A stretch of DNA of 64,000 nucleotides from BQJD01 sp964350265 (GTDB lineage Bacteria; Pseudomonadota; Gammaproteobacteria; Arenicellales; CAJQKF01). The stretch is from contig CAYGJZ010000001.1 in NCBI GenBank assembly GCA_964350265.1, positions 68,053 to 132,052 on the forward strand, read 5' to 3'. Within the stretch, counting starts at the first letter, position 1, and every line of letters starts with the position of its first letter. Below the pieces are notes generated by a model. That model was not told the origin of the DNA. It was given only the letters and a program-made list of their open reading frames with translations, and searched no databases. This document shows positions 23,502-32,776 of this stretch, in pieces. A program made the position numbers and the translations under genes.

Positions 23502-24053
23502 TCAGCGCGGGGTCGGCTGTGTGATCTCGTCGATGTAAGGGGCGAACACGCCGCGGCGACGGTCCTCGTAGTATCGCGTCAGCGCCCGGGTGATCACCGC
23601 GAAGGCCATTTCGTCCCAGGGAATCTGGTCCTCGTCGTACAGCGCCGTCTCCAGGCTCTCCGGCCCCGGCGCGAAGCGGCCGTCCACCAGCTCGCCGCGA
23701 AAGATCATGTACACCTGGCTGATGTGCGGGATGTTGTAGATCGCGTACAGGTCGCTCACCCGCACCTTCGCCATCGCCTCCTCGTCCGTCTCCCGCGCCG
23801 CCGCCTGCTGCACCGTCTCGCGGTTCTCCATGAACCCCGCCGGGATCGTCCACAGCCCGTGGCGCGGCTCGATGGCGCGGCGGCAGAGCAGGATGCGCCC
23901 CTCCCACTCCGGGATGCAGCCCGCCACGATCTTCGGGTTCTGGTAGTGAATCTCGCCGCAGGCCTCGCACACGTGCCGCGGCAGGTTGTCCCCCGCCGGC
24001 ACCCGGAACGCGACAGGTCCGCCGCACAGGTTGCAGTACTTGATATCGATCAT
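23502..24053 (-). CDS. NUDIX hydrolase with N-terminal zinc ribbon
   Basis: A 183-residue protein. The first ~35 residues form a four-Cys zinc ribbon (CNLCGG then CEACGE) like that in NudC-type hydrolases. The NUDIX box follows (GFMENRETVQQAAARETDEEAM, the G-x5-E-x7-RE-x2-EE pattern, residues ~85-107), placing the metal-binding glutamates. Substrates are nucleoside diphosphates linked to another moiety; ADP-ribose or NADH would be typical, but this is not determined. The ATG at 24053 gives the standard start MIDIKYC; the frame stays open 20 residues further upstream to 24113. It converges on the preceding gene with a 104-base gap. Confidence 0.85.
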   Translation of the reverse strand: MIDIKYCNLCGGPVAFRVPAGDNLPRHVCEACGEIHYQNPKIVAGCIPEWEGRILLCRRAIEPRHGLWTIPAGFMENRETVQQAAARETDEEAMAKVRVSDLYAIYNIPHISQVYMIFRGELVDGRFAPGPESLETALYDEDQIPWDEMAFAVITRALTRYYEDRRRGVFAPYIDEITQPTPR

Positions 24054-24164
24054 CGGCCACGGCCCGTGGCCGTCAACAGTGCCCAAAAAATCGACTATAC
24101 CACCCCCAACCACCGCCAGGCCCCACCCACCGTTGCCAAACCGACACCCCGCCGCGCCACAGGC

Positions 24165-24193
24165 TTGACTGTCCCCCGCGAATGCTTTTAAAT
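24165..24193 (+). promoter_or_regulatory. Promoter for tRNA-Phe
   Basis: TTGACT (24165-24170) and TTAAAT (24188-24193) are 17 bases apart, about 60 bases before the tRNA. The downstream GC-rich stretch resembles stable-RNA discriminator regions. Confidence 0.6.
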
Positions 24194-24256
24194 CCGCCGC
24201 TCACCTTCGGCGAGCGACACCCCACCAACCCCCGTCGCCCGCCCATACCCCCCGAT

Positions 24257-24332
24257 GGCCAGGTAGCTCAGTCGGTAGAGCAGGGGACTGAAAATCCCCG
24301 TGTCGGCAGTTCGATTCTGTCCCTGGCCACCA
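24257..24332 (+). tRNA. tRNA-Phe (GAA)
   Basis: A 76-base tRNA including encoded CCA. The acceptor stem GGCCAGG (24257-24263) pairs with CCTGGCC (24322-24328). The D-arm is in AGCTCAGTCGGTAGAGC, and the anticodon arm GGGGA-CTGAAAA-TCCCC gives GAA. The T-arm contains GTTCGATTC. It marks the left edge of the low-G+C accessory region and is a likely integration target. Confidence 0.97.
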
Positions 24333-24372
24333 TAAATATCAATTAGTTATCTATACCCCGAGACACGACTGG

Positions 24373-24660
24373 TCACAAACTGGTTACATCTTTCTCGCGG
24401 TCACGCTTCCGCAGGTACCACCACAGCACGTCGCCTCGAATCCTCCCGGTCTTGTCCCAGGTGCACTCGTTGTACCGGCGGATGATCTTGTGGGTCTGCC
24501 AGTCCTCGACCAGCTTGAAGGTCTGCATGTAGGGCCGGTTGATGAGCTTCGACGTCAGGTGCACGTACTTCTCGAAAACCGGCGCGGCTTCCTCCGGTTG
24601 ATAATTCTTTAAGAGCTCGCCGATCCGTTTTACGCCGCCGCGCGCGTCGTTGATTTCCAT
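24373..24660 (-). CDS. Hypothetical protein (95 aa) at the island edge
   Basis: A 95-residue, mostly helical, basic protein with many aromatic residues in its second half (YMQTFKLVEDW, DVLWWYLRKRDREKD). I do not recognise the family. It lies 40 bases past the tRNA-Phe 3' end on the opposite strand, the place where phage or island integrase genes usually sit, but it is far too short and lacks the tyrosine-recombinase motifs. Codon use is more like ordinary coding sequence than its surroundings, so it is probably a real gene. Confidence 0.5.
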   Translation of the reverse strand: MEINDARGGVKRIGELLKNYQPEEAAPVFEKYVHLTSKLINRPYMQTFKLVEDWQTHKIIRRYNECTWDKTGRIRGDVLWWYLRKRDREKDVTSL

Positions 24661-24669
24661 ATCTAGGTT

Positions 24670-24867
24670 TTACTTGACTTTTAAAGGTCGGTCATTCTTG
24701 TTACTCCTGAGGTCGGAAGGTTTGACCTTTCCCGCCTCCATGCTATGAAGGTTTGGAGGCGTCTTGTATGATACGAGGCGTATCTCGTTGTGGTGCTCTT
24801 TGTTATTCTCGTTGTCCATTCGACCGGGGGTATGACCCTTGCTTTGAGACTGCTCGTTACTTGTCAT
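24670..24867 (-). CDS. Possible small hydrophilic protein (65 aa)
   Basis: An ATG-started 65-codon frame ending 9 bases before the start of the 95-residue gene. The product is strongly hydrophilic (rich in Asn, Lys, Ser, Glu) with no recognisable domain and no clear ribosome-binding site. It could be co-transcribed with the downstream gene or be chance. Confidence 0.25.
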   Translation of the reverse strand: MTSNEQSQSKGHTPGRMDNENNKEHHNEIRLVSYKTPPNLHSMEAGKVKPSDLRSNKNDRPLKVK

Positions 24868-25000
24868 CCATTCGAGTAGTGGGTACGCGCCCAGTAGTCT
24901 CAGTTTCGCTATGATAGTACGTTCTTTAGTCGAGCAAGCGACGAAAGAAAGCTCGTGCTTGTCGGTCAGGCAGAGCCACCAGTAGGAAAATTGCGAATGA

Positions 25001-25025
25001 AAAACACGCCGAGGTAGGCGTGTTT
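25001..25025 (-). terminator. Hairpin, terminator-like on the minus strand
   Basis: Arms AAACACGCC (25002-25010) and GGCGTGTTT (25017-25025) with a 6-base loop. Read on the minus strand the stem ends in five T residues. No gene on that strand obviously ends here. Confidence 0.5.
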
Positions 25026-25032
25026 AAAAATC

Positions 25033-25119
25033 GAGTTCTTTGTGGCTAGCGCAAAGCTCAAATGGTACTCTGCGCTTGCGCCAGCTACAAAAGACTCAAT
25101 TTGTGTGCGGAGTACCATT
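25033..25119. repeat. Two interleaved inverted repeats in the non-coding stretch before the BREX operon
   Basis: Pair A is 25033-25052 with 25078-25097 (16 of 20 positions complementary). Pair B is 25061-25073 with 25107-25119 (12 of 13). The order A-B-A'-B' is interleaved, as in a pseudoknot or a recombination/replication site. The surrounding non-coding stretch 24868-25497 is A/T-rich and holds no gene that I can support. Confidence 0.55.
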
Positions 25120-25437
25120 AATTGCATAGTACTCGATGAGAACTAGAAAGCCAGCGTCAAGCTGCGGATAACTTGAGTGAGATATATTGACCGCTGACTC
25201 GGTGACGCTAGAAATGGCTTACGGGAAGACGATGGAACGAATCGAGATGACTGAGGGTATTCGATAATTGCTTAATAACTGTGGTTATGGACTCTTTTCG
25301 AATAGGTTCATAAGCGATGTATAGACTACTTGACCACCACGATATCATGAATCAAAAAAGTCGCAAGTCGGACTAAGAAATAAATGTATTGTCTGGTAAC
25401 TGCAAGACAAGCGTTACATGTGCGTTGATCTGGAAAA

Positions 25438-25488
25438 CTGGTGGGAAAAGATCGTCCCGTGTGAGTTATACGTGCCAGCTCCCACCAG
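25438..25488 (+). promoter_or_regulatory. Inverted repeat reaching the ribosome-binding site of the BREX HTH gene
   Basis: Perfect 9-bp arms CTGGTGGGA (25438-25446) and TCCCACCAG (25480-25488) flank a 33-base interior and overlap the start of the ribosome-binding sequence AGGGAGG (25487-25493) of the first BREX gene. It could be an operator for the HTH protein or an RNA structure limiting translation. Confidence 0.45.
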
Positions 25489-25497
25489 GGAGGCTCA

Positions 25498-25695
25498 ATG
25501 ACCGACTCGCTCGGATTCTTGATTGATGACGTCGCTATTAATCTCGGTGTAGCGACGCGCGCCATCTGCCCATGGAGAGAGCATAAAGGTTTGCCAGTTC
25601 ACAAGGCCGAACGACTGTGGAAGCTTAGAATAGATGTCGAAGATGAGCGGGTTAGATCGGGGGATGCCGACGAAAGCAAGGAGGTGTCCGGTTGA
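25498..25695 (+). CDS. Small helix-turn-helix protein heading the BREX operon
   Basis: A 65-residue protein with an excisionase/MerR-like helix-turn-helix. The segment GLPVHKAERLWKLRIDVEDERVRSG matches the usual GLPAHKxGRLWKFxxxEVDxWVxxG form, and the N-terminal helix is DDVAINLGVATRAICPW. Such proteins commonly head BREX and other defence operons as regulators. The ATG at 25498 has AGGGAGG four bases upstream, and its stop overlaps the brxF start by four bases. It probably controls its own operon through the nearby inverted repeat, which is inference. Confidence 0.7.
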   Translation: MTDSLGFLIDDVAINLGVATRAICPWREHKGLPVHKAERLWKLRIDVEDERVRSGDADESKEVSG

Positions 25696-26216
25696 CGGCG
25701 GCGGCGACACATAGTTCGGCAAGCGGTTTTCTCGGTGAGCGGATCCGGCACCTCATCCCTAAGGCCACGGAGCTTTACCACCGGCTGATCCTGGTCGTGG
25801 CACCCGCAGGCGCCGACAAATCCGAAGCGCTGCGAGAGGTCGCCGAGAGGACCGGCGCGCCGATCGTGAATCTAAATCTGGAGCTGTCTCGGCGCTTGCT
25901 CGACCTGACTGAACGGCAGCGTAAGCTTCAAGCCTCGCGGCTCGTCGGAGAGCTGGTCGCGGAAGCGGTCTTACAGGAGGGCGCAAAGGGGGTGGTGTTG
26001 CTCGACGATACTGAGATCCTCTTCGACGTCAGCCTGGCAATTGATCCGCTTCGGCTCCTCCAAGATGTCTCGCGGAACTGGACGTTGGTTGTTGCGTGGC
26101 GCGGGCACGTGGACGGCGACCATCTTGAATACGCGCGCCCAGGGCACCCGGAGTATCGGCGCTACCCCACGGGCGATCTGGTGATCGTCTCGGGGGACGA
26201 CCCGGCTTCTGAATAG
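25692..26216 (+). CDS. brxF: BREX type 3 P-loop protein BrxF
   Basis: A 174-residue small NTPase-like protein, the first structural gene of type 3 BREX operons. The P-loop region is VVAPAGADKSEAL, a degenerate Walker A in which the canonical GxGK reads GADK, followed by the Walker B-like strand GVVLLDDTEILF. The C-terminus reads like other BrxF proteins (RNWTLVVAWRG, then the HPEYRRY region). The likely start is the TTG at 25692 overlapping the HTH stop, with AAGGAGGTG upstream. Position immediately before brxC supports the call. Its molecular role in phage exclusion is not established. Confidence 0.82.
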   Translation: MTAAATHSSASGFLGERIRHLIPKATELYHRLILVVAPAGADKSEALREVAERTGAPIVNLNLELSRRLLDLTERQRKLQASRLVGELVAEAVLQEGAKGVVLLDDTEILFDVSLAIDPLRLLQDVSRNWTLVVAWRGHVDGDHLEYARPGHPEYRRYPTGDLVIVSGDDPASE

Positions 26217-26241
26217 GAATCGTTGGTAAGGGGCTAACAGA

Positions 26242-29200
26242 GTGAAATACGGAGAACTGATCCAGTTTGAGCCGATCGAGTCGGTGGTTCAGCTGCGCGA
26301 CGCGGATGAGACCGATGCGGCACGCCAGCTGGCCAGCACTTATGTGATCTCCGCCGAGATGGGCGAGAAACTCACCAGCCTCGTCATACCTCAGCTGCAA
26401 TTCGATCAGCCCCACGATAACCGCGGACTGCTTGTCGTCGGCAACTACGGCACAGGTAAGTCGCACTTGATGTCGGTAATCTCAGCGGTCGCTGAGAATC
26501 AGGATCTGGCGGCTTCACTGACAGATGCCGACGTCGCGGCGGCCGCCGAGCGCATCAGTGGGCGCTTCAAGGTCGTCCGCACCGAGATCGGGGCGACCAC
26601 GATGAGCCTGAGAGACATCCTTGTCGCTGAGCTCGAGGAGCACCTGCAGAGCCTGGGTGTGTCCTATTCGTTCCCCGATGCCAGCACCGTCCCGAACAAC
26701 AAGCGCGCGTTCGAGGACATGATGGCGGAATTCCATCAGGGATATCCGGACCATGGTTTGCTGTTAGTAGTCGACGAACTGCTCGATTTTCTTAGGACTC
26801 GAAAAGACCAGGAGTTGATCCTCGACCTCAACTTCCTACGTGAAGTCGGTGAGGTCTGTAAAGACCTGCGCTTCCGTTTCATCGCGGGCGTACAAGAAGC
26901 CATCTTTGACAGTCCGAGATTCTCGTTTGTCGCCGACAGCATCCGGCGGGTGAAGGACCGCTTCGAGCAGATCCTCATCGCTCGCAAGGACGTGAAGTTC
27001 GTGGTGTCTGAGCGTCTGCTCAAGAAGTCCGGTGACCAGCAGACCAAGATTCGCGACTACCTGACGCCGTTCGCTAAGTTCTACGGAGGGATGAATGAGC
27101 GCATGGACGAGTTCGTGCGATTGTTCCCGGTCCATCCGGATTACATCGACACCTTCGAGAGGGTGACGGCGGTTGAGAAGCGTGAGGTTCTGAAGACGCT
27201 CTCACTGGCAATGAAAGCGCTCGTGGACAAGTCCGTGCCGGATGACCATCCCGGCCTGATTGCCTACGACAGCTACTGGTCCACCCTGCGGGAGAACCCA
27301 TCCTTCCGGGCAGTACCCGACATCAAGGCGGTGATCGACTGCAGTCAGGTGCTCGAGTCGCGGATCCAGCAGGCTTTCACGCGACCGGCCTACAAGCCGA
27401 TGGCACTCCGGGTTATTCATGCACTATCTGTACATCGGCTGACCACCGGCGACATCCACGCCAATCTCGGCGCCACCCCGGCCGAGCTCAGGGATGCGTT
27501 GTGCCTCTATCAGCCTGGTATCGAAGAGCTGGGTGGCGATCCGGCCGACGACCTGCTCTCGCAAGTGGAAACAGTCCTCCGGGAAATTCACAAGACGGTG
27601 AGCGGGCAGTTCATCTCCGCAAATGCGGATAACCGCCAGTACTACCTCGACCTGAAAAAGACAGACGATTTCGACGCCCTGATCGAGAAGCGCGCCGAGA
27701 GCCTGGATTCCTCACAGCTAGACCGGTACTACTATGAAGCGCTGAAGCGCGTCATGGAATGCACCGATCAGACCTACGTCACGGGCTACAAAATCTGGCA
27801 GCACGAGCTCGAGTGGTTGGAGCGCAAGGCCGCGCGCCAGGGCTACCTTTTTTTCGGGGCGCCTAATGAACGCTCGACCGCGGTTCCCCCGCGCGACTTC
27901 TACTTGTACTTCATCCAACCGAACGACCCGCCGCACTACAAGGACGAGAAGAAGGCCGACGAGGTATTCCTCAAGCTGACAGGCGCTGACGACGAATTCC
28001 GCAAGTTGCTCAGGAACTACGCTGCGGCACTGGATCTTGCCGCCACGTCATCGGGGCATGCGAAGTCCACCTACGAGTCGAAGGCGTCGAACTTTCTACG
28101 GGACCTCGTGCAATGGCTGCAGAAGCACATGGTCAGCGCGTTCGAGGTAACCTACCAGGGGCGCACCAAGTCGATTACCGAGTGGGCAAAGGGCCGATCG
28201 ATTCGTGAGTTGTCCGGTATTGGTGCTCAAGAACGGATCAATTTCCGGGACTTGATCAACACCGTCGCGGGCGTCTGCCTGGAAGGACACTTCCAGGATC
28301 AGGCGCAGGAATATCCCTTCTTCTCGGTGCTCATCACGGGCACGAACCGACAGCAGGCTGCGCAAGATGGGCTGCGTGCGATCGCAGGCCAAACGCGCAC
28401 CAAGCAGGCCACGGCGGTACTCGATGCGCTAGAGCTGCTCGATGGTGAGCGCCTGGACCCGTATCGGTCAAAGTACGCCAAGCATGTGCTCGATATCGTT
28501 AAGAAGAAGGGACATGGCCAGGTCACGAACCGATCCGAGCTGATCCACGACATCCTAGGCGTGGAGTACATGGCGCCCGATAAGCTGCGACTCGAGCCCG
28601 AATGGGCGGTCGTCGTCCTGGCAACCCTGGTCTATTCGGGCGATGTCGTACTGGCGATACCCGGCAAGAAGTTCGATGCGACAGGGCTCGGGTTGCTCGC
28701 CTCGACCAGCATCGACGACCTGATTGGTTTCAAGCACGTCGAGCCACCGAAGGACTGGAATCTACCCGCCATTAAGGCCATGTTCGAGTTGCTCGGCCTG
28801 ACGCCGGGTATGGCGCAACTGGTGACACAAGGCAAGGATGAGCCGGTCCAACAGCTCCAGACGGCTGTCGCGCAAACCGTCGAAAAGCTCGTGCTTTCGC
28901 AGCAGAGCCTTCAGGCCGGCCTGACGTTCTGGGGCCGCAGCTTGCTGGCTGAAGACGAACTGACAGCGCTTCGCGAACGGTTGGCTGGGACGAAGACCTT
29001 TCTGGAGTCACTGCAGGCGTACAGCACCCCGGGCAAGCTAAAGAATTTCCGTCACGATGCACAGGAGATTGCTGGTCATCGCGACGGCCTGAAAGCCTTG
29101 GCGGAGATCGAAGCGCTTCAGGACATCGTCGGCGACTTGGGGACACAGGCATCCTACCTGGCGACGGCGGAAGCTCTGCTGCCGGTCGATCATGCCTGGG

Positions 29201-29970
29201 TAGGCAAGATGCGTTCCGCGCGAGAAGACGTGCTTAAGGACGTCACGGACGCCGGCAAGCGTAGCCAAGCGACAGTCCGGCAGCAGCTGGCCCGTAAGCT
29301 GGCGGCGCTCAAGAAGGAATATATCCAGGTCTATTTGAAGCTGCACAGTCGGGCCCGCCTAGGTGTCAGCGAAGACAAGCGGAAGGCGTCCCTGATGCAG
29401 GACGAGCGCCTGAAGACCCTTCAGAAGCTGTCGACCATCGATCTCATGCCGGTGCAGCACCTCACGGACTTCCAGAACCGTCTCGCGGGCCTCAAGAGTT
29501 GCTTCGCACTGACGGAAAATGACCTGGAGACGTCGGCGACCTGTCCCCACTGCAGCTTCAAGCCGGATGCGGAGCCGGTCGGAGCGCCGGGCAGTGACGC
29601 GCTCAACAAGCTGGATACCGAACTTGATGACCTGGTCGGGGACTGGACCCAGACCCTATTAGTCAATCTCGACGATCCCACGACCAAGGGGAACCTGGGG
29701 CTGTTGAAGAACGAAGCCCGGACATTGATCGACACATTTATCAAGGACAAGGGTCTTCCGGATGATCTTTCGCAGGACTTCATCCAGGCACTGAAGGATG
29801 TCCTGTCTGGACTGATCAAGGTGTCAGTCAGCTCCGAAGAGCTCCGCAAGGCATTGCTTTCCGGTGGCTCGCCCGCAACACCGGCGGAGATGAAGAAGCG
29901 GTTCGAGGAATACCTCGATCAACTCACCAAAGGCAAAGAACCGGGCAAGGTTCGGATTGTCCTGGAGTAG
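26242..29970 (+). CDS. brxC: BREX P-loop ATPase BrxC
   Basis: A 1,242-residue ATPase, a core subunit of BREX phage defence. Walker A is GNYGTGKSH (residues 67-75) and Walker B is VVDELLDF (176-183). A long helical middle region follows, and near the C-terminus there is a CPHC zinc-ribbon half (around residue 1104), then a helical tail. Length and motif spacing match BrxC/PglY proteins. BrxC is thought to use ATP for DNA engagement or complex assembly together with PglX and PglZ. It begins with a GTG (26242), 25 bases after brxF. No frameshift or motif loss is seen, so it looks functional. Confidence 0.92.
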   Translation: MKYGELIQFEPIESVVQLRDADETDAARQLASTYVISAEMGEKLTSLVIPQLQFDQPHDNRGLLVVGNYGTGKSHLMSVISAVAENQDLAASLTDADVAAAAERISGRFKVVRTEIGATTMSLRDILVAELEEHLQSLGVSYSFPDASTVPNNKRAFEDMMAEFHQGYPDHGLLLVVDELLDFLRTRKDQELILDLNFLREVGEVCKDLRFRFIAGVQEAIFDSPRFSFVADSIRRVKDRFEQILIARKDVKFVVSERLLKKSGDQQTKIRDYLTPFAKFYGGMNERMDEFVRLFPVHPDYIDTFERVTAVEKREVLKTLSLAMKALVDKSVPDDHPGLIAYDSYWSTLRENPSFRAVPDIKAVIDCSQVLESRIQQAFTRPAYKPMALRVIHALSVHRLTTGDIHANLGATPAELRDALCLYQPGIEELGGDPADDLLSQVETVLREIHKTVSGQFISANADNRQYYLDLKKTDDFDALIEKRAESLDSSQLDRYYYEALKRVMECTDQTYVTGYKIWQHELEWLERKAARQGYLFFGAPNERSTAVPPRDFYLYFIQPNDPPHYKDEKKADEVFLKLTGADDEFRKLLRNYAAALDLAATSSGHAKSTYESKASNFLRDLVQWLQKHMVSAFEVTYQGRTKSITEWAKGRSIRELSGIGAQERINFRDLINTVAGVCLEGHFQDQAQEYPFFSVLITGTNRQQAAQDGLRAIAGQTRTKQATAVLDALELLDGERLDPYRSKYAKHVLDIVKKKGHGQVTNRSELIHDILGVEYMAPDKLRLEPEWAVVVLATLVYSGDVVLAIPGKKFDATGLGLLASTSIDDLIGFKHVEPPKDWNLPAIKAMFELLGLTPGMAQLVTQGKDEPVQQLQTAVAQTVEKLVLSQQSLQAGLTFWGRSLLAEDELTALRERLAGTKTFLESLQAYSTPGKLKNFRHDAQEIAGHRDGLKALAEIEALQDIVGDLGTQASYLATAEALLPVDHAWVGKMRSAREDVLKDVTDAGKRSQATVRQQLARKLAALKKEYIQVYLKLHSRARLGVSEDKRKASLMQDERLKTLQKLSTIDLMPVQHLTDFQNRLAGLKSCFALTENDLETSATCPHCSFKPDAEPVGAPGSDALNKLDTELDDLVGDWTQTLLVNLDDPTTKGNLGLLKNEARTLIDTFIKDKGLPDDLSQDFIQALKDVLSGLIKVSVSSEELRKALLSGGSPATPAEMKKRFEEYLDQLTKGKEPGKVRIVLE

Positions 29971-29979
29971 GCGGCTGAT

Positions 29980-32769
29980 ATGACGGAGCGACAGGGCAAA
30001 CTGCTGGCGGCAGAAAACAAATCCTTTGGGGCGATCGAGTGCCTAGGTCTGACATTTCCCAGCGAAGATGCGCGGCGCGCACATTTCCTCGAGAAGCTTC
30101 GCGAGAAACTAGCTGATCCCGAGTTTCGGAGGATGGAGGGGTTCCCTGCTGGTTCAGATGAAGAAATCCTTGCGCTATCCGACCCTCCCTACTTCACGGC
30201 GTGCCCGAATCCCTTTATTGAAGATTTTGTTCGAAAGTTCGGTAAGCCTTACGATCCGGCAAGCGACTACCACAGAGAACCATTCGCCGCGGACGTAAGC
30301 GAGGGCAAAAACCACCCAATCTACAACGCGCACTCCTATCACACGAAGGTCCCGCACAAAGCCATTATGCGGTACATCCTTCACTACACAGATCCCGGTG
30401 ACGTTGTATTCGACGGTTTCTGTGGTACCGGAATGACCGGAGTAGCGTCCGCTCTACTTAGCCGTTCCAGCGAAGTGCAGCTTCTCGAAGGACGGGATGG
30501 GAAGCCGGGGCAACGCTACGTCGTTATGTCTGATCTATCGCCAATCGCAACATTTATCGCCAGTAATCTCTTAAGACCGCTCGACGGAAACCGCTTCTTG
30601 GAAGCGGTTGACAAGATATGTCATACGGTAGAACAAGAGCACGGGATTCTTTACTCAACAACGCATTCTGGGTGGAAAGTTCGTGAACGAAAGACGGTCA
30701 AACACCAAGCATATAAGCGCCCGGGCGCGCCCGACGGAAACATCGAATTCACCATTTACTCGGATGTTGTGCGATGCCCAGAGTGCGGCCACGAAGTAAC
30801 GCTTTATGAGATTGCAGTAGATGAGACAAATGATGCATTGCGAAAAGAGCTTAGCTGTACAGGGTGCGGTGCAGTGGTTCCTGAATCTCGCTGGGAGCGT
30901 GTTTACACCACGGAATACGACCCAATCTTGGGAAAAACGACGCGGTCCATTCGCATTGCTCCCGTACTAATTAACTACTCGGTCGGTTCGACTCGCTACG
31001 AGAAGATACCGGACGATCGCGACCAGGCGCTGCTGAAGGAAGCTCAAACGAAACTTGGAGCGTTTGGTCTGCCGCGGGTCCTGCTACCTGAGGGGAAAGA
31101 AACACGACGAAACGTTCCCTTGGGTATCACGCATCTGCACCATTTCTTCACGCCGCGCGAGCATTTGTTCGTTGGGGTTCTTTTGCGTCTGATTCAAGAC
31201 GAGGCGGATCGCGACCTTCAGCTGTGGCTCCTTTTCGCTATTACCGCATCGCTACCTTACACGTCACGAATGCGTCGTTTCCGGGCTGACCGAAAAGGCG
31301 GTGGTCCGCTATCAGGTACCTTATACGTTAGCTCACTGATGACGCCGCCTCACGTGTTGAAGACTTTCAAGAGGAACGCCACGACAATCGCGAATAGTCT
31401 CACTCCCGCAGTAGACCCGAAAAGGGCGCACATCGTCAGCACACAAGATGCAGGAGACTTACGGCAAATTCCGGACTGTGCAATCGACTATATCTTTACG
31501 GATCCGCCATTCGGTCACAATTTCGATTACTCCGAACTGAATTTCTTCTGGGAGGGGATTCTTGGAGTAACCACAAATCAAACACCCGAAGCGATCGTTA
31601 GCACGTCGCAGTCAAAAGGCGTGGATGAGTATAGGGAGCTGATGGAACGATGCTTCGAGGAGTACTACCGCATCTTGAAGCCTGGGCGATGGCTTACGGT
31701 TGAGTTTTCAAATACGAAGGCGGCGGTGTGGAATGCAATACAATCTGCACTTGAACGCAGTGGCTTTGTGGTCGCGAATGTTGCGTCTCTCGATAAGAAG
31801 CAGCACTCCTTTAAGGCAGTTACAACACCGACAGCTGTTAAGCAAGATCTCGTTATTTCCGCGTATAAGCCAAACGGCGGTCTAGAGGGTCGCTTTGAGA
31901 TTGAATCTGGCCGCGAGGAAGGCGTGTGGGATTTCGTGCGTACCCACTTAGGGCAGTTGCCGGTCTTCGTGTCGAAGAATGGGCAAGGTGAAGTAGTCGC
32001 AGAAAGACAAAGTTTCATGTTGTTCGACCGCATGGTTGCCTTCCACGTGCGGCGCGGTGTAGCAGTACCGATCTCAGCAACGGAATTCTATTTGGAATTG
32101 GCGAAGAGATTCGCTGAGCGAGATGGGATGTATTTTCTACCGGAGCAGGTCGCCGAGTATGACAAGAAACGTATGTCAGTTGGTGAGATTCTCCAGCTAG
32201 AGCTCTTCGTTACAGATGAGGCGTCGGCGATTCAGTGGCTCAAACAGCAGTTGGTGAGAAAACCGCAGACGTTTCAGGAGCTTCATCCACAGTTCTTGAA
32301 AGAGCTCGGCGGGTGGCAGAAACACGAAAAACCATTGGAGCTCTCGGAGCTTTTAGAGCAAAACTTCTTGAGGCATGACGGTCGCAGCGACGTACCGAGT
32401 CAGATCCACAGCTATTTGTCGACGAACTTTAGGGAGTTGCGAAACCTGGCAAAGGATGCTGTGAGTCTTCAGGCCAAAGCGAAGGATCGCTGGTATGTGC
32501 CAGATCCAAACAAGGCCGGCGACTTAGAGAAACTACGGGAGCGGACACTGCTCCGTGAATTCGAGGATTATCGGGAGTCAAGACAGAAGCGTTTGAAGGT
32601 GTTTCGCCTTGAGGCCGTTCGCGCGGGCTTTAAGAAGGCGTGGCAAGATCGCGACTACATGACGATCATTTCTGTGGCACAAAGGATTCCGGAAGCCGTG
32701 CTCCAGGAGGATCCGAAACTCTTGATGTGGTACGACCAGGCGCTAACTCGCACCGGCGACGAGGGGTAG
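29980..32769 (+). CDS. pglX: BREX type 3 DNA methyltransferase PglX (PglXI)
   Basis: A 929-residue adenine-specific DNA methyltransferase that would mark host DNA for BREX self-recognition. The S-adenosylmethionine motif I is FDGFCGTGMTG (residues 144-154). A treble-clef-like zinc ribbon (RCPECGHE then SCTGCGA) lies at ~262-298, and catalytic motif IV is TDPPFG (near 506). An additional DPPY occurs at residues 68-71 in an N-terminal segment (SDPPYFTACPNPF). The C-terminal half is probably the target-recognition region. It begins 9 bases after brxC. Its G+C is lower than brxC. All key motifs are intact. Confidence 0.9.
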   Translation: MTERQGKLLAAENKSFGAIECLGLTFPSEDARRAHFLEKLREKLADPEFRRMEGFPAGSDEEILALSDPPYFTACPNPFIEDFVRKFGKPYDPASDYHREPFAADVSEGKNHPIYNAHSYHTKVPHKAIMRYILHYTDPGDVVFDGFCGTGMTGVASALLSRSSEVQLLEGRDGKPGQRYVVMSDLSPIATFIASNLLRPLDGNRFLEAVDKICHTVEQEHGILYSTTHSGWKVRERKTVKHQAYKRPGAPDGNIEFTIYSDVVRCPECGHEVTLYEIAVDETNDALRKELSCTGCGAVVPESRWERVYTTEYDPILGKTTRSIRIAPVLINYSVGSTRYEKIPDDRDQALLKEAQTKLGAFGLPRVLLPEGKETRRNVPLGITHLHHFFTPREHLFVGVLLRLIQDEADRDLQLWLLFAITASLPYTSRMRRFRADRKGGGPLSGTLYVSSLMTPPHVLKTFKRNATTIANSLTPAVDPKRAHIVSTQDAGDLRQIPDCAIDYIFTDPPFGHNFDYSELNFFWEGILGVTTNQTPEAIVSTSQSKGVDEYRELMERCFEEYYRILKPGRWLTVEFSNTKAAVWNAIQSALERSGFVVANVASLDKKQHSFKAVTTPTAVKQDLVISAYKPNGGLEGRFEIESGREEGVWDFVRTHLGQLPVFVSKNGQGEVVAERQSFMLFDRMVAFHVRRGVAVPISATEFYLELAKRFAERDGMYFLPEQVAEYDKKRMSVGEILQLELFVTDEASAIQWLKQQLVRKPQTFQELHPQFLKELGGWQKHEKPLELSELLEQNFLRHDGRSDVPSQIHSYLSTNFRELRNLAKDAVSLQAKAKDRWYVPDPNKAGDLEKLRERTLLREFEDYRESRQKRLKVFRLEAVRAGFKKAWQDRDYMTIISVAQRIPEAVLQEDPKLLMWYDQALTRTGDEG

Positions 32770-32776
32770 GCGCTGA

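Noticed and set aside
24373..24660. Integrase gene next to tRNA-Phe
   Set aside because: The 95-residue product lacks the R-H-R-Y residues of tyrosine recombinases and is too short.
24868..25497. CRISPR array or retron-type RNA in the repeat-containing stretch
   Set aside because: No regularly spaced direct repeats and no reverse transcriptase or cas genes nearby.
29980..30195. DPPY at residues 68-71 of PglX as the methyltransferase catalytic motif
   Set aside because: It precedes motif I and lies in an N-terminal segment; the TDPPFG near residue 506 has the right position relative to motif I.
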